Part shown: in pieces, positions 1 to 6,729 of the stretch | How positions within the stretch are numbered: the stretch's first letter is position 1 | Layout: each line of letters begins with the position of its first letter | DNA from: Candidatus Bipolaricaulota bacterium | Lineage (GTDB): Bacteria; Bipolaricaulota; Bipolaricaulia; RBG-16-55-9 | DNA length: 11,283 bases | Direction: 5' to 3' | NCBI GenBank assembly: GCA_015487455.1 | Contig: WFPR01000043.1 | Coordinates: forward strand, 1 to 11,283 | Notes under the pieces: model-generated | The model's database searches: none | Told to the model about the DNA's origin: nothing | Seen by the model: only the letters and a program-made list of their open reading frames with translations | Position numbers and translations under genes: made by a program

Positions 1-320
1 CCGGCGACCGCCGCCAGCCCCAGCCGGAGGCGCAGCGCCCCCTCGGGGGTGCGCCACAGCGCCACCAGGAGGGCCGCGGCCACCACCAGCGCCAGCCCCG
101 CGAGCCAGGGCCCCTGCTCCGCGAAGAGGCCGAAGGCGCCCCCCGGGTTGCGGGCCAGCGCCAGGCGCACGTAGCCGTCCCAAACGGGGACGACCTGGGC
201 GCTCAGGTGGCGCTCGGCCAGCCCCTTGGTCAGCTGATCGACGGCCACCAGCCCCGCGACCCCCGCGAACGCCGCCCAGGCGCGCCGACGCCGACGTCGC
301 CCTTGAGCTCGAACGTCCAT
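1..320 (-). CDS. lspA: Lipoprotein signal peptidase (signal peptidase II), N-terminal part; C-terminus lies outside the window
   Basis: Membrane aspartyl protease that cleaves the signal peptide of prolipoproteins after lipid attachment to the +1 cysteine. Reading down from the ATG at 320-318 gives about 106 residues before the window edge. A basic N-terminus (QGRRRRRAW, about residues 6-14) leads into TM1. Next comes the family's first conserved box, VDQLTK (residues 26-31), and then ARNPGGAFGLF (residues 55-65), which matches the LspA R-N-x-G-x-x-F box. A second hydrophobic stretch follows at about residues 71-88. In known LspA enzymes the two catalytic aspartates lie in the C-terminal third, which is not in this window, so activity cannot be judged. 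The ATG is the only start that keeps TM1. No Shine-Dalgarno precedes it, and the promoter at 335-363 implies a leader of only about 8 nt. The gene is divergent from the PKD gene at 518. It is a housekeeping gene with no evident functional tie to the CARDB genes, although it would mature any lipoproteins made nearby. Confidence 0.9.
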   Translation of the reverse strand, partial: MDVRAQGRRRRRRAWAAFAGVAGLVAVDQLTKGLAERHLSAQVVPVWDGYVRLALARNPGGAFGLFAEQGPWLAGLALVVAAALLVALWRTPEGALRLRLGLAAVA

Positions 321-334
321 GGAAGTTCGACCCG

Positions 335-363
335 TATATACTGAATTGGGCAGCGGAAGTCAA
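335..363 (-). promoter_or_regulatory. Sigma70-type promoter of lspA
   Basis: On the minus strand, TTGACT (358-363) and TATATA (335-340) are separated by exactly 17 bp. The expected transcription start is near 328, only about 8 nt before the lspA ATG at 320. There is therefore no room for a normal Shine-Dalgarno, and the mRNA would be near-leaderless. The element pair is strikingly AT-rich for this GC-rich DNA. Confidence 0.75.
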
Positions 364-401
364 CGCGAACGCGACGTCCTCCTCACGCAGGGCAGCTGAC
401 C

Positions 402-431
402 TTGCTCCCCGAGAGCCCGGCTTGTTATAGT
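402..431 (+). promoter_or_regulatory. Extended -10 promoter of the PKD membrane-protein gene
   Basis: TATAGT at 426-431 is preceded by TGT (423-425), giving the extended -10 form TGnTATAnT. A weak -35, TTGCTC (402-407), lies 18 bp upstream. The expected start is near 438, with a leader of about 80 nt before the ATG at 518. It is divergent from the lspA promoter, and the two -35 elements are about 40 bp apart. Confidence 0.55.
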
Positions 432-443
432 CACGTAGTCACG
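428..443 (+). repeat. Perfect 8-bp tandem repeat overlapping a -10 box and start site
   Basis: TAGTCACG occurs twice head to tail (428-435, 436-443), and a third GTCAC follows at 448-452. The block begins inside the -10 hexamer and covers the predicted transcription start. That position would suit an operator, but direct repeats this short can arise by chance. Confidence 0.5.
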
Positions 444-517
444 GCTGGTCACAGCGCCCAAGACGCGCCTGAGGGCGAGGCGAATCCAAACCAACGAGGA
501 GAAGGTGAGCCGAGCGC

Positions 518-1927
518 ATGGTTGAGCGAATCCTGGTGTCGATCCTGATCCCGGCGCTGTTGCTGTTGACGTTCCCCCATTCCCCGACCGAGCTGGCCAA
601 GCCGACCGAGCCGACCGAGCCGCTGAAGGCGCTCGCTCGGACGGCCCTCTCCACGGCGCTGCTGGGGAGCACGAGCGTGGAGAACGAGCTGTTCGTCTTC
701 ACCCGCCGCGCCCCCGATCAAGTCGCCCCCGGCGAGACGTTCACCGTCACGGAGGAGCTGCGGGCCAAGGTCGAGCTGAGCTTCGCGGCCATCGTGTCGG
801 AGCTGCCGCCGGGCTTCGAGCTGGTGAGCGGCGACCTGCGCGCGTTCCGCCTGGGCGGGCTCCAGCCCGGCGAGACGCTCACCAACAGTTACGACGTCAG
901 AGCCCCCCAGGAGGAGGGGACGTTCACGCTCACGGCGAACGCGCGGGCCAAGCCCACGGACGGCGACAGCCAGGGCTTGAGCGCCGAGCTCACCGTGACC
1001 GTGACGCCACAAGCGCAGCCCCCGCAGCCGCCGGAGGAGGAGCCGCAGCCGCCCGACCAGCCCGAGCCCGAGAACCTCCCGCCCGTGGCCGTGTTCGTCT
1101 ACGACCCCATCGCGCCCAAGGCCGGGGAGCCCGTCACCTTCGACGCGACGGCCTCGATCGACCCCGACGGCGCCATCGTCGACTACCGTTGGGACCTGGG
1201 CGACGGGACGGTGCTGTCGGGCCCCGACAAGGCCGTGGTCACCCACGTCTACGAGCGGCCGGGGGCGTACAACGTGCGCCTGGTCGTCGTGGACGATCAG
1301 GGGGCGGCGTCGGAGCCCCAGGTGCTGACGGTCGTCGTCGAGGAGAGGCCCGTCCCCACAATTTTCGGGATCCCGCAGAACATCGCGATCGCCGTGGGCG
1401 CCGTCGTCGGGGCCGTGGTGCTCTACGTGATCGCCCGGGCGATCCTGGCCCCCAAGGCGCCCGAGGAGGCCGCCGTGCCCGCGCCCACCGCGCTGGAGGC
1501 CGCGCTCAAGCCCCAGCTGGACGCATTTTTAAGCGAGACGCCCTGGCCCCTCACGGGCGCGGAGGTCGTCGAGGTCGTCGAGACGGTGAACCCGCTCACC
1601 CGCGCCCGCTGGGTGCGCACCCTGACGCAGCGGTCGTGGATCGTGCTCGCCTACGACGAGAAGGGCCTCACGGTCAAGTCCTTCGGGGAGCTTTCGGACG
1701 AGGAGAGGGCCCGGCTCGACGTTGAAGCGCTGGGAGCGGACTCGCTGCTGGCGTACATCTCGAAGCGGGTGGCCTCCGGCGACCGCGTCGTCAAGCTGCG
1801 CTGGACGCTGGCCTCGGGCGAGACGATCGAGAGCCTGGCCGTCGTCGACGCCCAGGGGAACATCAAATACGACACGCTGATGGGCCCGGCTCCCCTCGCG
1901 CCCACGTCCGCGCAAGCGCAAGGCTAG
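518..1927 (+). CDS. Single-pass membrane protein: Ig-like domain, PKD domain, TM helix, unknown cytoplasmic domain
   Basis: 469 residues. A hydrophobic N-terminus (about residues 5-20, ILVSILIPALLLLTF) looks like a signal peptide. A predicted all-beta domain (about 54-162) follows, resembling the loose DUF11/NEW3-like beta-sandwich group. Next is a Pro/Glu-rich linker (163-188), then a PKD domain (about 189-275) with the typical WDLGDG core (W225) and HVYERPGAYNVRL. One transmembrane helix (about 288-310) is followed by basic residues (R307, K313), so the last 155 residues or so should be cytoplasmic. That part is unrecognised; it has an amphipathic start and a beta-rich middle (RWVRTLTQRSWIVLAYDEKG). 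PKD domains commonly bind proteins or polysaccharides outside the cell, so a surface receptor or anchor with an internal partner is an inference. The start is supported by a purine-rich AGGAGAAGGTGAG at 497-509. The gene is convergent with the 12-CARDB gene, with one base between the stops. Confidence 0.85.
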   Translation: MVERILVSILIPALLLLTFPHSPTELAKPTEPTEPLKALARTALSTALLGSTSVENELFVFTRRAPDQVAPGETFTVTEELRAKVELSFAAIVSELPPGFELVSGDLRAFRLGGLQPGETLTNSYDVRAPQEEGTFTLTANARAKPTDGDSQGLSAELTVTVTPQAQPPQPPEEEPQPPDQPEPENLPPVAVFVYDPIAPKAGEPVTFDATASIDPDGAIVDYRWDLGDGTVLSGPDKAVVTHVYERPGAYNVRLVVVDDQGAASEPQVLTVVVEERPVPTIFGIPQNIAIAVGAVVGAVVLYVIARAILAPKAPEEAAVPAPTALEAALKPQLDAFLSETPWPLTGAEVVEVVETVNPLTRARWVRTLTQRSWIVLAYDEKGLTVKSFGELSDEERARLDVEALGADSLLAYISKRVASGDRVVKLRWTLASGETIESLAVVDAQGNIKYDTLMGPAPLAPTSAQAQG

Positions 1928-1928
1928 G

Positions 1929-4900
1929 CTAAAAGATCTCGAGGAGCTTGCGGGCCTCGTTGTTCGTCTCGTCGGCCTCCTCGACTTGGTCGTTGACGTC
2001 GGCGCGCACGACGATCTCGAACTGCCCGCGCCAGGGGATCGAGGTGTCGAGCTTGACGACCAGGAGCTTGCGCTCGCCTGCCTTGAGCCCCTGGTGGAAC
2101 GTCACCTGGGCGAAGTTCACCAGGCGGTCCGTGCCCAGCTTGCGGTAGTAGAACATCACGAGGAACGGCCCCGCGTCCCGGCCGCCGAGGTTGGCGACCT
2201 CGGCGCGCACCTCCACGGGGTCGCCGACGCGGACCCGCTCCGGCAGCAGCTTCAGCTCCGTGATCGCGAGGTCGGGCCGCTCGGCCACCGTCTCCGGGAC
2301 GAGCTCGAGGAGCGCCACCCGCGCGTTGTTCCCCTCGTCGCTCTCGGCGATCGCGTTGGCCGGGTCGACGGTGACCCGCAGCTCGTAGCGGCCGGGCGCG
2401 AGCGTCGCCGTGTCGAGCCGAAGCTGGGCGACCGCCTGGCCCCCGGCGGCCAGCTCGGGCAGCTCGACCCGGCCCACCGGCGCGAACCCGAAGGGCGGCG
2501 CGCCCTCGGCCTCCTCCGGCTCCCGCACCGGGCGCAGGGCGAACTCGACGACGACGGGCGCCAGGGCGGGCCCCCGGCCCTCGTTCACGATCGCAGCCGA
2601 GATCGTTAAGGGCTCCCCGGCCACGACGGGCGGGATCGGGTCAAACGTCACGCTCTGGACGACCAAGTCGGGCAGCCCGAGGACGAAGCGCGCCGTGGCT
2701 CGGTTGTTCCCCTCGTCCGTCTCGCGGATGGCGTTCTCGGGGTCGACGACGACCTGCAGCTCGTAGATCCCCGGCGGGAGCCGCCCCGTGTCCAGCTCGA
2801 GGGAAGCCGTGCCCTGCTCCCCCGCGGCCAGGGCCAGCACCGTCACCCGCCCCACGGGCTGAGGGGACGTCGGGAAGGGAGCATCCATCCGCCGCACGGC
2901 GAACTCGACCACGGCGGGCTCCAGGCTCGGCCCCTCTCCCGCGTTCTCGACCTGGGCGAGGAGCCTCAACGGCTGCCCGAGGGGCACCTGCCGCGACGGC
3001 TGGACGCCGACCTGGAGGAGCCGGAGGTCCGGCAGTCCGACGGCAAAGCGCGCCGTTTGTTGATTGTTCCCCTCGTCCAGCTCGGGCACCCGATCGCCGG
3101 GATCGACGACCACGAGCAGCTCGTACGCCCCTGGGGCCAGCCGCCCCGCTGGCAGCTCCACCTTGGCCGCGGCCTGCGTCCCCGCACTCAGACCCTCCAG
3201 CTCGACGCGGACGATCTCGATGAACTCCGCCTGCTCGGCGGGCTCCACCCGCCGGACGGCGAACGCCACCTCGAAGGCCCCGAGCACGGGGCCGTCGCCC
3301 ACGTTCCGCACGTCCGCAAACAGCTTCAGCTCCTGGCCAAACGGCACCTGCCGCGCCGGGTCGAACGTCACCCCCCGGACGATCAAGTCCGGCAGCCCCA
3401 CGGCGAACCGGGCCGTTTGTTGATTGTTCGTCTCATCCAGCTCGTTGCGCACGGCGTCGTCGGGGTCGACGGTCACCCGCAGCTCGTAGGCCCCCAAGGG
3501 GAGCTTCGCCGTGTCCAGCTCGACCTTGGCGGCGGCCTGCGCCCCGGCGTTCAAGCCCGGCAGCTCGACCCGCGCGAGCGGCTCGAAGCCCGTCGGGGCT
3601 TGCGCCTCGGGATCGAGCCGCCGGACGGCGAACTCGACCACGAACGGCCCCAGCACGGGGCCGTCGCCCACGTTCCGCACGTCCGCAAACAGCTTCAGCT
3701 CCTGGCCAAACGGCACCTGCCGCGCCGGGTCGAACGTGATGGCCTCGACGAGCAGGTCGGGCCGCCCGACGGCCAGGGCCGCGACCGCGACGTTGTTCCC
3801 CTCGTCCGCCTCGGGGATGGCGTCCTCGGGGTCGACGGTCACGCAGACCTCGAAGCCGCCGGTCCCCAGCTCGACCGTCGGCAGTTCCGCCCGCAGCGTG
3901 ATCGACTCGCCGGGCGCAAGCGACGCGATCTCCCGCGTCGCGAACGCGGGGCACCCACCATCCGGCTCGCCCAGGCGACGCCACCCGAACCGCACCGTGA
4001 AGGGCTTGCGGGCCGGGCCCTCGCCCGCGTTGGCCACCTCGGCGAAGACGGCCACGGTCGCGCCGGGCTCGACGGGCGGGGGCGGCGCCAGGCGCACGCC
4101 CGAGACGACCAAGTCGGGCCGCGGCAGGACGCCCAGCGTCACGATCCCCACGTTGTTCAGCTCGTTCTCCTCCTCGACCTCGCCGACGGGGAGGCCCTCC
4201 CTCGCGGGGTCGACGCGGACGAGGACCTCGTAGCTGTCGGGCTTCAACTCCTGGGTGTCGAGCACGGTCCGCGCCTGCACCGTCACGCCGACGCCCAGGC
4301 CGGGGAACCGGACCGCCTCGCCGAACGGCCGACAGGGCGCCTCGCCCGGGAGCGCGGCCGCCGTGGGCACCGGCCGCCAGCAGAACGTGACCTCAAACCC
4401 GCCCGCCGCCTCGGCGCCCACGTTCGCGACCTCCGCGATCAGCTCGACGGGCTCGCCCTGGGTGACGAGCGGCGAGAGCGGGGAGAGGGTCGGGTCGGCG
4501 AAGCGCACCCCTACGACAGCCAGGTCCGGTCCCCGCACGAACAGCGGCGCCGCCTGCTCGGGGCTCGCCCCCGTCGTGAAGGCGTTGTTCGTCTCGTCCA
4601 GCTCCGGAACGACGTCGTCGGGGTCGACGACCACCCGCAGCTCGTAGAGGCCGGGTCGCAGGGCGGCCGTCTCGAGCGCGGCCTCGACGGGCGCCTCCGC
4701 GCCGAGGTCGAGCCCGGCCAGCTCGAGCCGCCCGAAGACGGTGAACGCCTCCTCCTCGACGCGCCGCCAGCTGAACTCGACCCTAAACGGCCCCGCGGGC
4801 CCCTCCCCGGCGTTGACCACGACGGCCCGCACCCGCACGGTCGCCCCGCGCTCGACCTGGAGCGACGGCTCGATGCGCACCCGCGCGGGGTCGAGCGTCA

Positions 4901-6527
4901 GGTCGGGCCGCCGGGCCGCGACCAGCGTGAACGCGCTCTGCATCGCGTTGTTCGTCTCGTCCAGCTCGGGAACGCGGTCGTCGGGGTCCACCCTCACGAG
5001 CAGCTCGTAGGCGCCCGGCTCCAAGCCCGCCAGGGCCAGCTCGGCCTGGGCCACCGCGCCCGAGCCGGGGGCCAGCGAGGCGATCGGGCAGTTCGTGGTG
5101 CAGGGGAGCGGCCGCCAGCGCGCCCGCCCCTTTTGTCTGTAGAAGAACGCGACGTCGAAGCCCTCGGCCGCCACCTCGCCGGTGTTGACGACCTCCGCCT
5201 GGACGGTGAGCCGCCCCTCGGGGCTCAGCTCGATCGGCGAGCTGGGGGTGACGACCAGGCGCTTCGGGTGGAGCTCGGCGCGCCGGGGCACGGGCGGCTG
5301 GAGCGTCAGCGCCGTGCGGATCTCGTTGTTCGTCTCGTCGCGCTCGGGGATGCGATCGTCGGGGTCGACGACCACCCGCAGCGTGTGGACGCCCACCCCC
5401 AAGCCGAACGCGTCCGTCCTCAGCACGCCCTCCACGGGGGCCTCTTGGTTCTCCTCCACGGTGACGGTCGTCAGGGCGAAGCGCGCCCCGTCGACGTAGA
5501 ACGCGACCTCCACGTTGTGGGCCGTCCCCACCCCGGCGTTCCTCACCGTCGCCGTCACCCGGACGGCGTCCCCGAGGCGGGGGAGCGCGGGCTCGAAGCT
5601 CACGCTCGTGGGGAACAGCTCCGGCCCTTGGACGAAGAGCGCCGCGATCAGCTCGTTGTTCGCCTCATCTTGTTCCTCGAGGCGCCCGGCGGGCTGGTCG
5701 GGCGAGGGCGGGTCGACCGTCACCTTGACGAGATAATGCCCCGGCCGCAGGCCCAGCGCCGGGATGTCCAGCGGCTGGGTGAAGCGGAGCTCGCTCCCCT
5801 TGGGCAGCACCCCGTCGGAGCGCGGGCGCTCCCCGAACTCGATGAAGCCCGTCGGGCAGCTCGTCCGCCCCTCGGGCAAAACGCAGTACGAGAACGCGAC
5901 CTCGAAGGGCCCGGCGTCGCGGTCGCCGGTGTTGCGCACCGTCGTCGCGACCAGCACGACGTCCTGGACGGTCACGGGCGAGGGCGGCTCGAACGTCAGC
6001 GCCACGGGCCTGAGATCGGGCTTCCCCAGCCGGGAGGGGACCACCCTGAGCGAGACGATCAGCTCGTTGTTCGTCTCGTCCAGCTCAGGGATCTGGTCGT
6101 TGGAGTCGACCACCACGCGGATCTCGTACACGCCCGGGGCCGGGATGAGCGCGGGGTCGGCCGTGTCGAGGACGCCCTTGACCTCGATCTCCTGCTCCTC
6201 GGGGGCCAGCCCGCGCAGCTCGACGACGGCGAAGCTCGTCCAGCTGGGGGCGCCCTCCCCCGGCTCCGGACGGGCCCGGACGAAGAACTCCACCTTGAAC
6301 GCCGAGGCCGCCTTCGAGCCCGTGTTCTCCAGCTTGGCGATCGCGCTCACCAAGCGCCCCCGCTCCACCGGGGACGCGGGCTCTAAAATCAGCGCCGTCG
6401 GGTGGAGCTCTGGCTGGCCGCCCGACGACGCCTGCAGCAGCCCGAACGCGACCGCCCCGCCCATTCCCACCCCCAAGGCCAAGACCCACACGCCGACGAG
6501 AAGTGCCCGACGCCTCCTGCTGGCCAT
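1929..6527 (-). CDS. Giant secreted protein of 12 tandem CARDB domains
   Basis: 1532 residues. A basic, hydrophobic N-terminus (residues 1-38, SRRRRALLVGVWVLALGVG) acts as signal peptide or anchor. The rest is twelve CARDB (cell adhesion related domain found in bacteria) units starting at about residues 39, 170, 302, 417, 541, 667, 804, 923, 1046, 1166, 1286 and 1418. Each opens with P-[DE]-L and closes with a consensus like YELRVVVDPDDxVPELDETNN. Units are 115-137 residues long. There is no linker domain, enzyme domain, LPXTG motif or C-terminal anchor; the protein ends nine residues after the last ETNN. All eight cysteines sit in pairs inside units 2 (215, 224), 4 (476, 480), 6 (716, 732) and 7 (859, 895). 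Units 8 and 9 share an 86-bp exact DNA repeat. The likely role is an extended extracellular or periplasmic fibre or adhesin (inference from the family). The start is decided by AAGGAGG (6534-6540) six bases before the ATG. The gene has its own promoter at 6617-6646. Confidence 0.93.
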   Translation of the reverse strand: MASRRRRALLVGVWVLALGVGMGGAVAFGLLQASSGGQPELHPTALILEPASPVERGRLVSAIAKLENTGSKAASAFKVEFFVRARPEPGEGAPSWTSFAVVELRGLAPEEQEIEVKGVLDTADPALIPAPGVYEIRVVVDSNDQIPELDETNNELIVSLRVVPSRLGKPDLRPVALTFEPPSPVTVQDVVLVATTVRNTGDRDAGPFEVAFSYCVLPEGRTSCPTGFIEFGERPRSDGVLPKGSELRFTQPLDIPALGLRPGHYLVKVTVDPPSPDQPAGRLEEQDEANNELIAALFVQGPELFPTSVSFEPALPRLGDAVRVTATVRNAGVGTAHNVEVAFYVDGARFALTTVTVEENQEAPVEGVLRTDAFGLGVGVHTLRVVVDPDDRIPERDETNNEIRTALTLQPPVPRRAELHPKRLVVTPSSPIELSPEGRLTVQAEVVNTGEVAAEGFDVAFFYRQKGRARWRPLPCTTNCPIASLAPGSGAVAQAELALAGLEPGAYELLVRVDPDDRVPELDETNNAMQSAFTLVAARRPDLTLDPARVRIEPSLQVERGATVRVRAVVVNAGEGPAGPFRVEFSWRRVEEEAFTVFGRLELAGLDLGAEAPVEAALETAALRPGLYELRVVVDPDDVVPELDETNNAFTTGASPEQAAPLFVRGPDLAVVGVRFADPTLSPLSPLVTQGEPVELIAEVANVGAEAAGGFEVTFCWRPVPTAAALPGEAPCRPFGEAVRFPGLGVGVTVQARTVLDTQELKPDSYEVLVRVDPAREGLPVGEVEEENELNNVGIVTLGVLPRPDLVVSGVRLAPPPPVEPGATVAVFAEVANAGEGPARKPFTVRFGWRRLGEPDGGCPAFATREIASLAPGESITLRAELPTVELGTGGFEVCVTVDPEDAIPEADEGNNVAVAALAVGRPDLLVEAITFDPARQVPFGQELKLFADVRNVGDGPVLGPFVVEFAVRRLDPEAQAPTGFEPLARVELPGLNAGAQAAAKVELDTAKLPLGAYELRVTVDPDDAVRNELDETNNQQTARFAVGLPDLIVRGVTFDPARQVPFGQELKLFADVRNVGDGPVLGAFEVAFAVRRVEPAEQAEFIEIVRVELEGLSAGTQAAAKVELPAGRLAPGAYELLVVVDPGDRVPELDEGNNQQTARFAVGLPDLRLLQVGVQPSRQVPLGQPLRLLAQVENAGEGPSLEPAVVEFAVRRMDAPFPTSPQPVGRVTVLALAAGEQGTASLELDTGRLPPGIYELQVVVDPENAIRETDEGNNRATARFVLGLPDLVVQSVTFDPIPPVVAGEPLTISAAIVNEGRGPALAPVVVEFALRPVREPEEAEGAPPFGFAPVGRVELPELAAGGQAVAQLRLDTATLAPGRYELRVTVDPANAIAESDEGNNARVALLELVPETVAERPDLAITELKLLPERVRVGDPVEVRAEVANLGGRDAGPFLVMFYYRKLGTDRLVNFAQVTFHQGLKAGERKLLVVKLDTSIPWRGQFEIVVRADVNDQVEEADETNNEARKLLEIF
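3283..3368 (-). repeat. 86-bp exact direct repeat, copy in CARDB unit 9
   Basis: Identical base for base to 3652-3737, offset 369 bp (123 codons, one CARDB unit). It encodes the first half of the unit, from TFDPARQVPF to about GDGPVL. The flanks also agree: an 18-bp match (3052-3069 and 3412-3429) lies where units 9 and 8 end in QQTARFAVGL. Confidence 0.95.
3652..3737 (-). repeat. 86-bp exact direct repeat, copy in CARDB unit 8
   Basis: Partner of 3283-3368. Other CARDB units in the same gene have diverged to roughly the level of the family consensus, so identity that includes silent positions points to a recent unit duplication or gene conversion confined to the N-terminal half of units 8 and 9. 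Confidence 0.95.
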
Positions 6528-6550
6528 TTTGACCCTCCTTGGGTTGCGCC

Positions 6551-6588
6551 CCGCTTCACGCCCGCTTCAGCGTTAGCGTTTTCGCGTT
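6551..6588 (-). repeat. Short direct repeats in the leader of the 12-CARDB gene
   Basis: On the plus strand CCGCTTCA occurs at 6551-6558 and 6562-6569, one helical turn (11 bp) apart. GCGTT follows three times (6570-6574, 6576-6580, 6584-6588). All lie between the predicted transcription start (about 6610) and the Shine-Dalgarno, so they would be in the 5' UTR. A role is not evident. Confidence 0.35.
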
Positions 6589-6616
6589 GTTCACCCAGCC
6601 CTTGACGGTCACGGCC

Positions 6617-6646
6617 ATCCTAGCACAGCGGAAAAGCGAAAGACAA
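6617..6646 (-). promoter_or_regulatory. Promoter of the 12-CARDB gene
   Basis: Minus strand: TTGTCT (6641-6646), 18-bp spacer, then TAGGAT (6617-6622), preceded by TGC so that it reads as an extended -10 (TGCTAGGAT). The predicted start is near 6610, giving a leader of about 83 nt that ends in AAGGAGG and a six-base gap before the ATG at 6527. It lies in the most AT-rich part of the 6528-6729 gap. Confidence 0.6.
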
Positions 6647-6652
6647 CACCCG

Positions 6653-6670
6653 ATGTGATGCGCATTACAT
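6653..6670. promoter_or_regulatory. CRP/FNR-like operator palindrome upstream of the 12-CARDB promoter
   Basis: ATGTGATGCGCATTACAT is symmetric at 16 of 18 positions. Its core TGTGA-N6-TTACA (6654-6669) matches the CRP consensus TGTGA-N6-TCACA at 9 of 10 defined bases. It starts 6 bp upstream of the -35 hexamer, with its centre about 51 bp before the predicted start. This is close to, but not exactly, the usual activator spacings (-41.5, -61.5). Which regulator binds, if any, is unknown. Confidence 0.5.
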
Positions 6671-6729
6671 TGTGCTTTAGGCATTGAGTTGGCGGGGCCC
6701 CCAGCTGGACGCGGCGCCTGGCGTGAAGG

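Noticed and set aside
449..1246. Minus-strand open frame of 265 codons opposite the PKD gene
   Set aside because: Low-complexity shadow with no domain; the plus strand encodes clear signal peptide, PKD and TM segments.
1523..1534. Possible -1 frameshift site ATTTTTA in the PKD gene
   Set aside because: In the reading frame it is A-TTT-TTA, which does not satisfy the X-XXY-YYZ slippery rule, and the zero frame continues well past it with sensible protein sequence.
3283..3737. Direct repeats as a CRISPR array
   Set aside because: There are only two copies, 86 bp long, in frame within a protein-repeat gene.
3057..6386. Open frame of 1109 codons on the plus strand opposite the 12-CARDB gene
   Set aside because: Its translation is a low-complexity mix of R, G, D, H and V typical of the antisense of GC-rich coding DNA, with no domain, whereas the minus strand gives a perfect CARDB array with a strong ribosome-binding site.
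6690..6729. GC-rich dyad around GGGGCCCCC as a terminator for the 212-residue gene
   Set aside because: The stem is not extended and no T-run follows on the minus strand, so a Rho-independent terminator is not supported.
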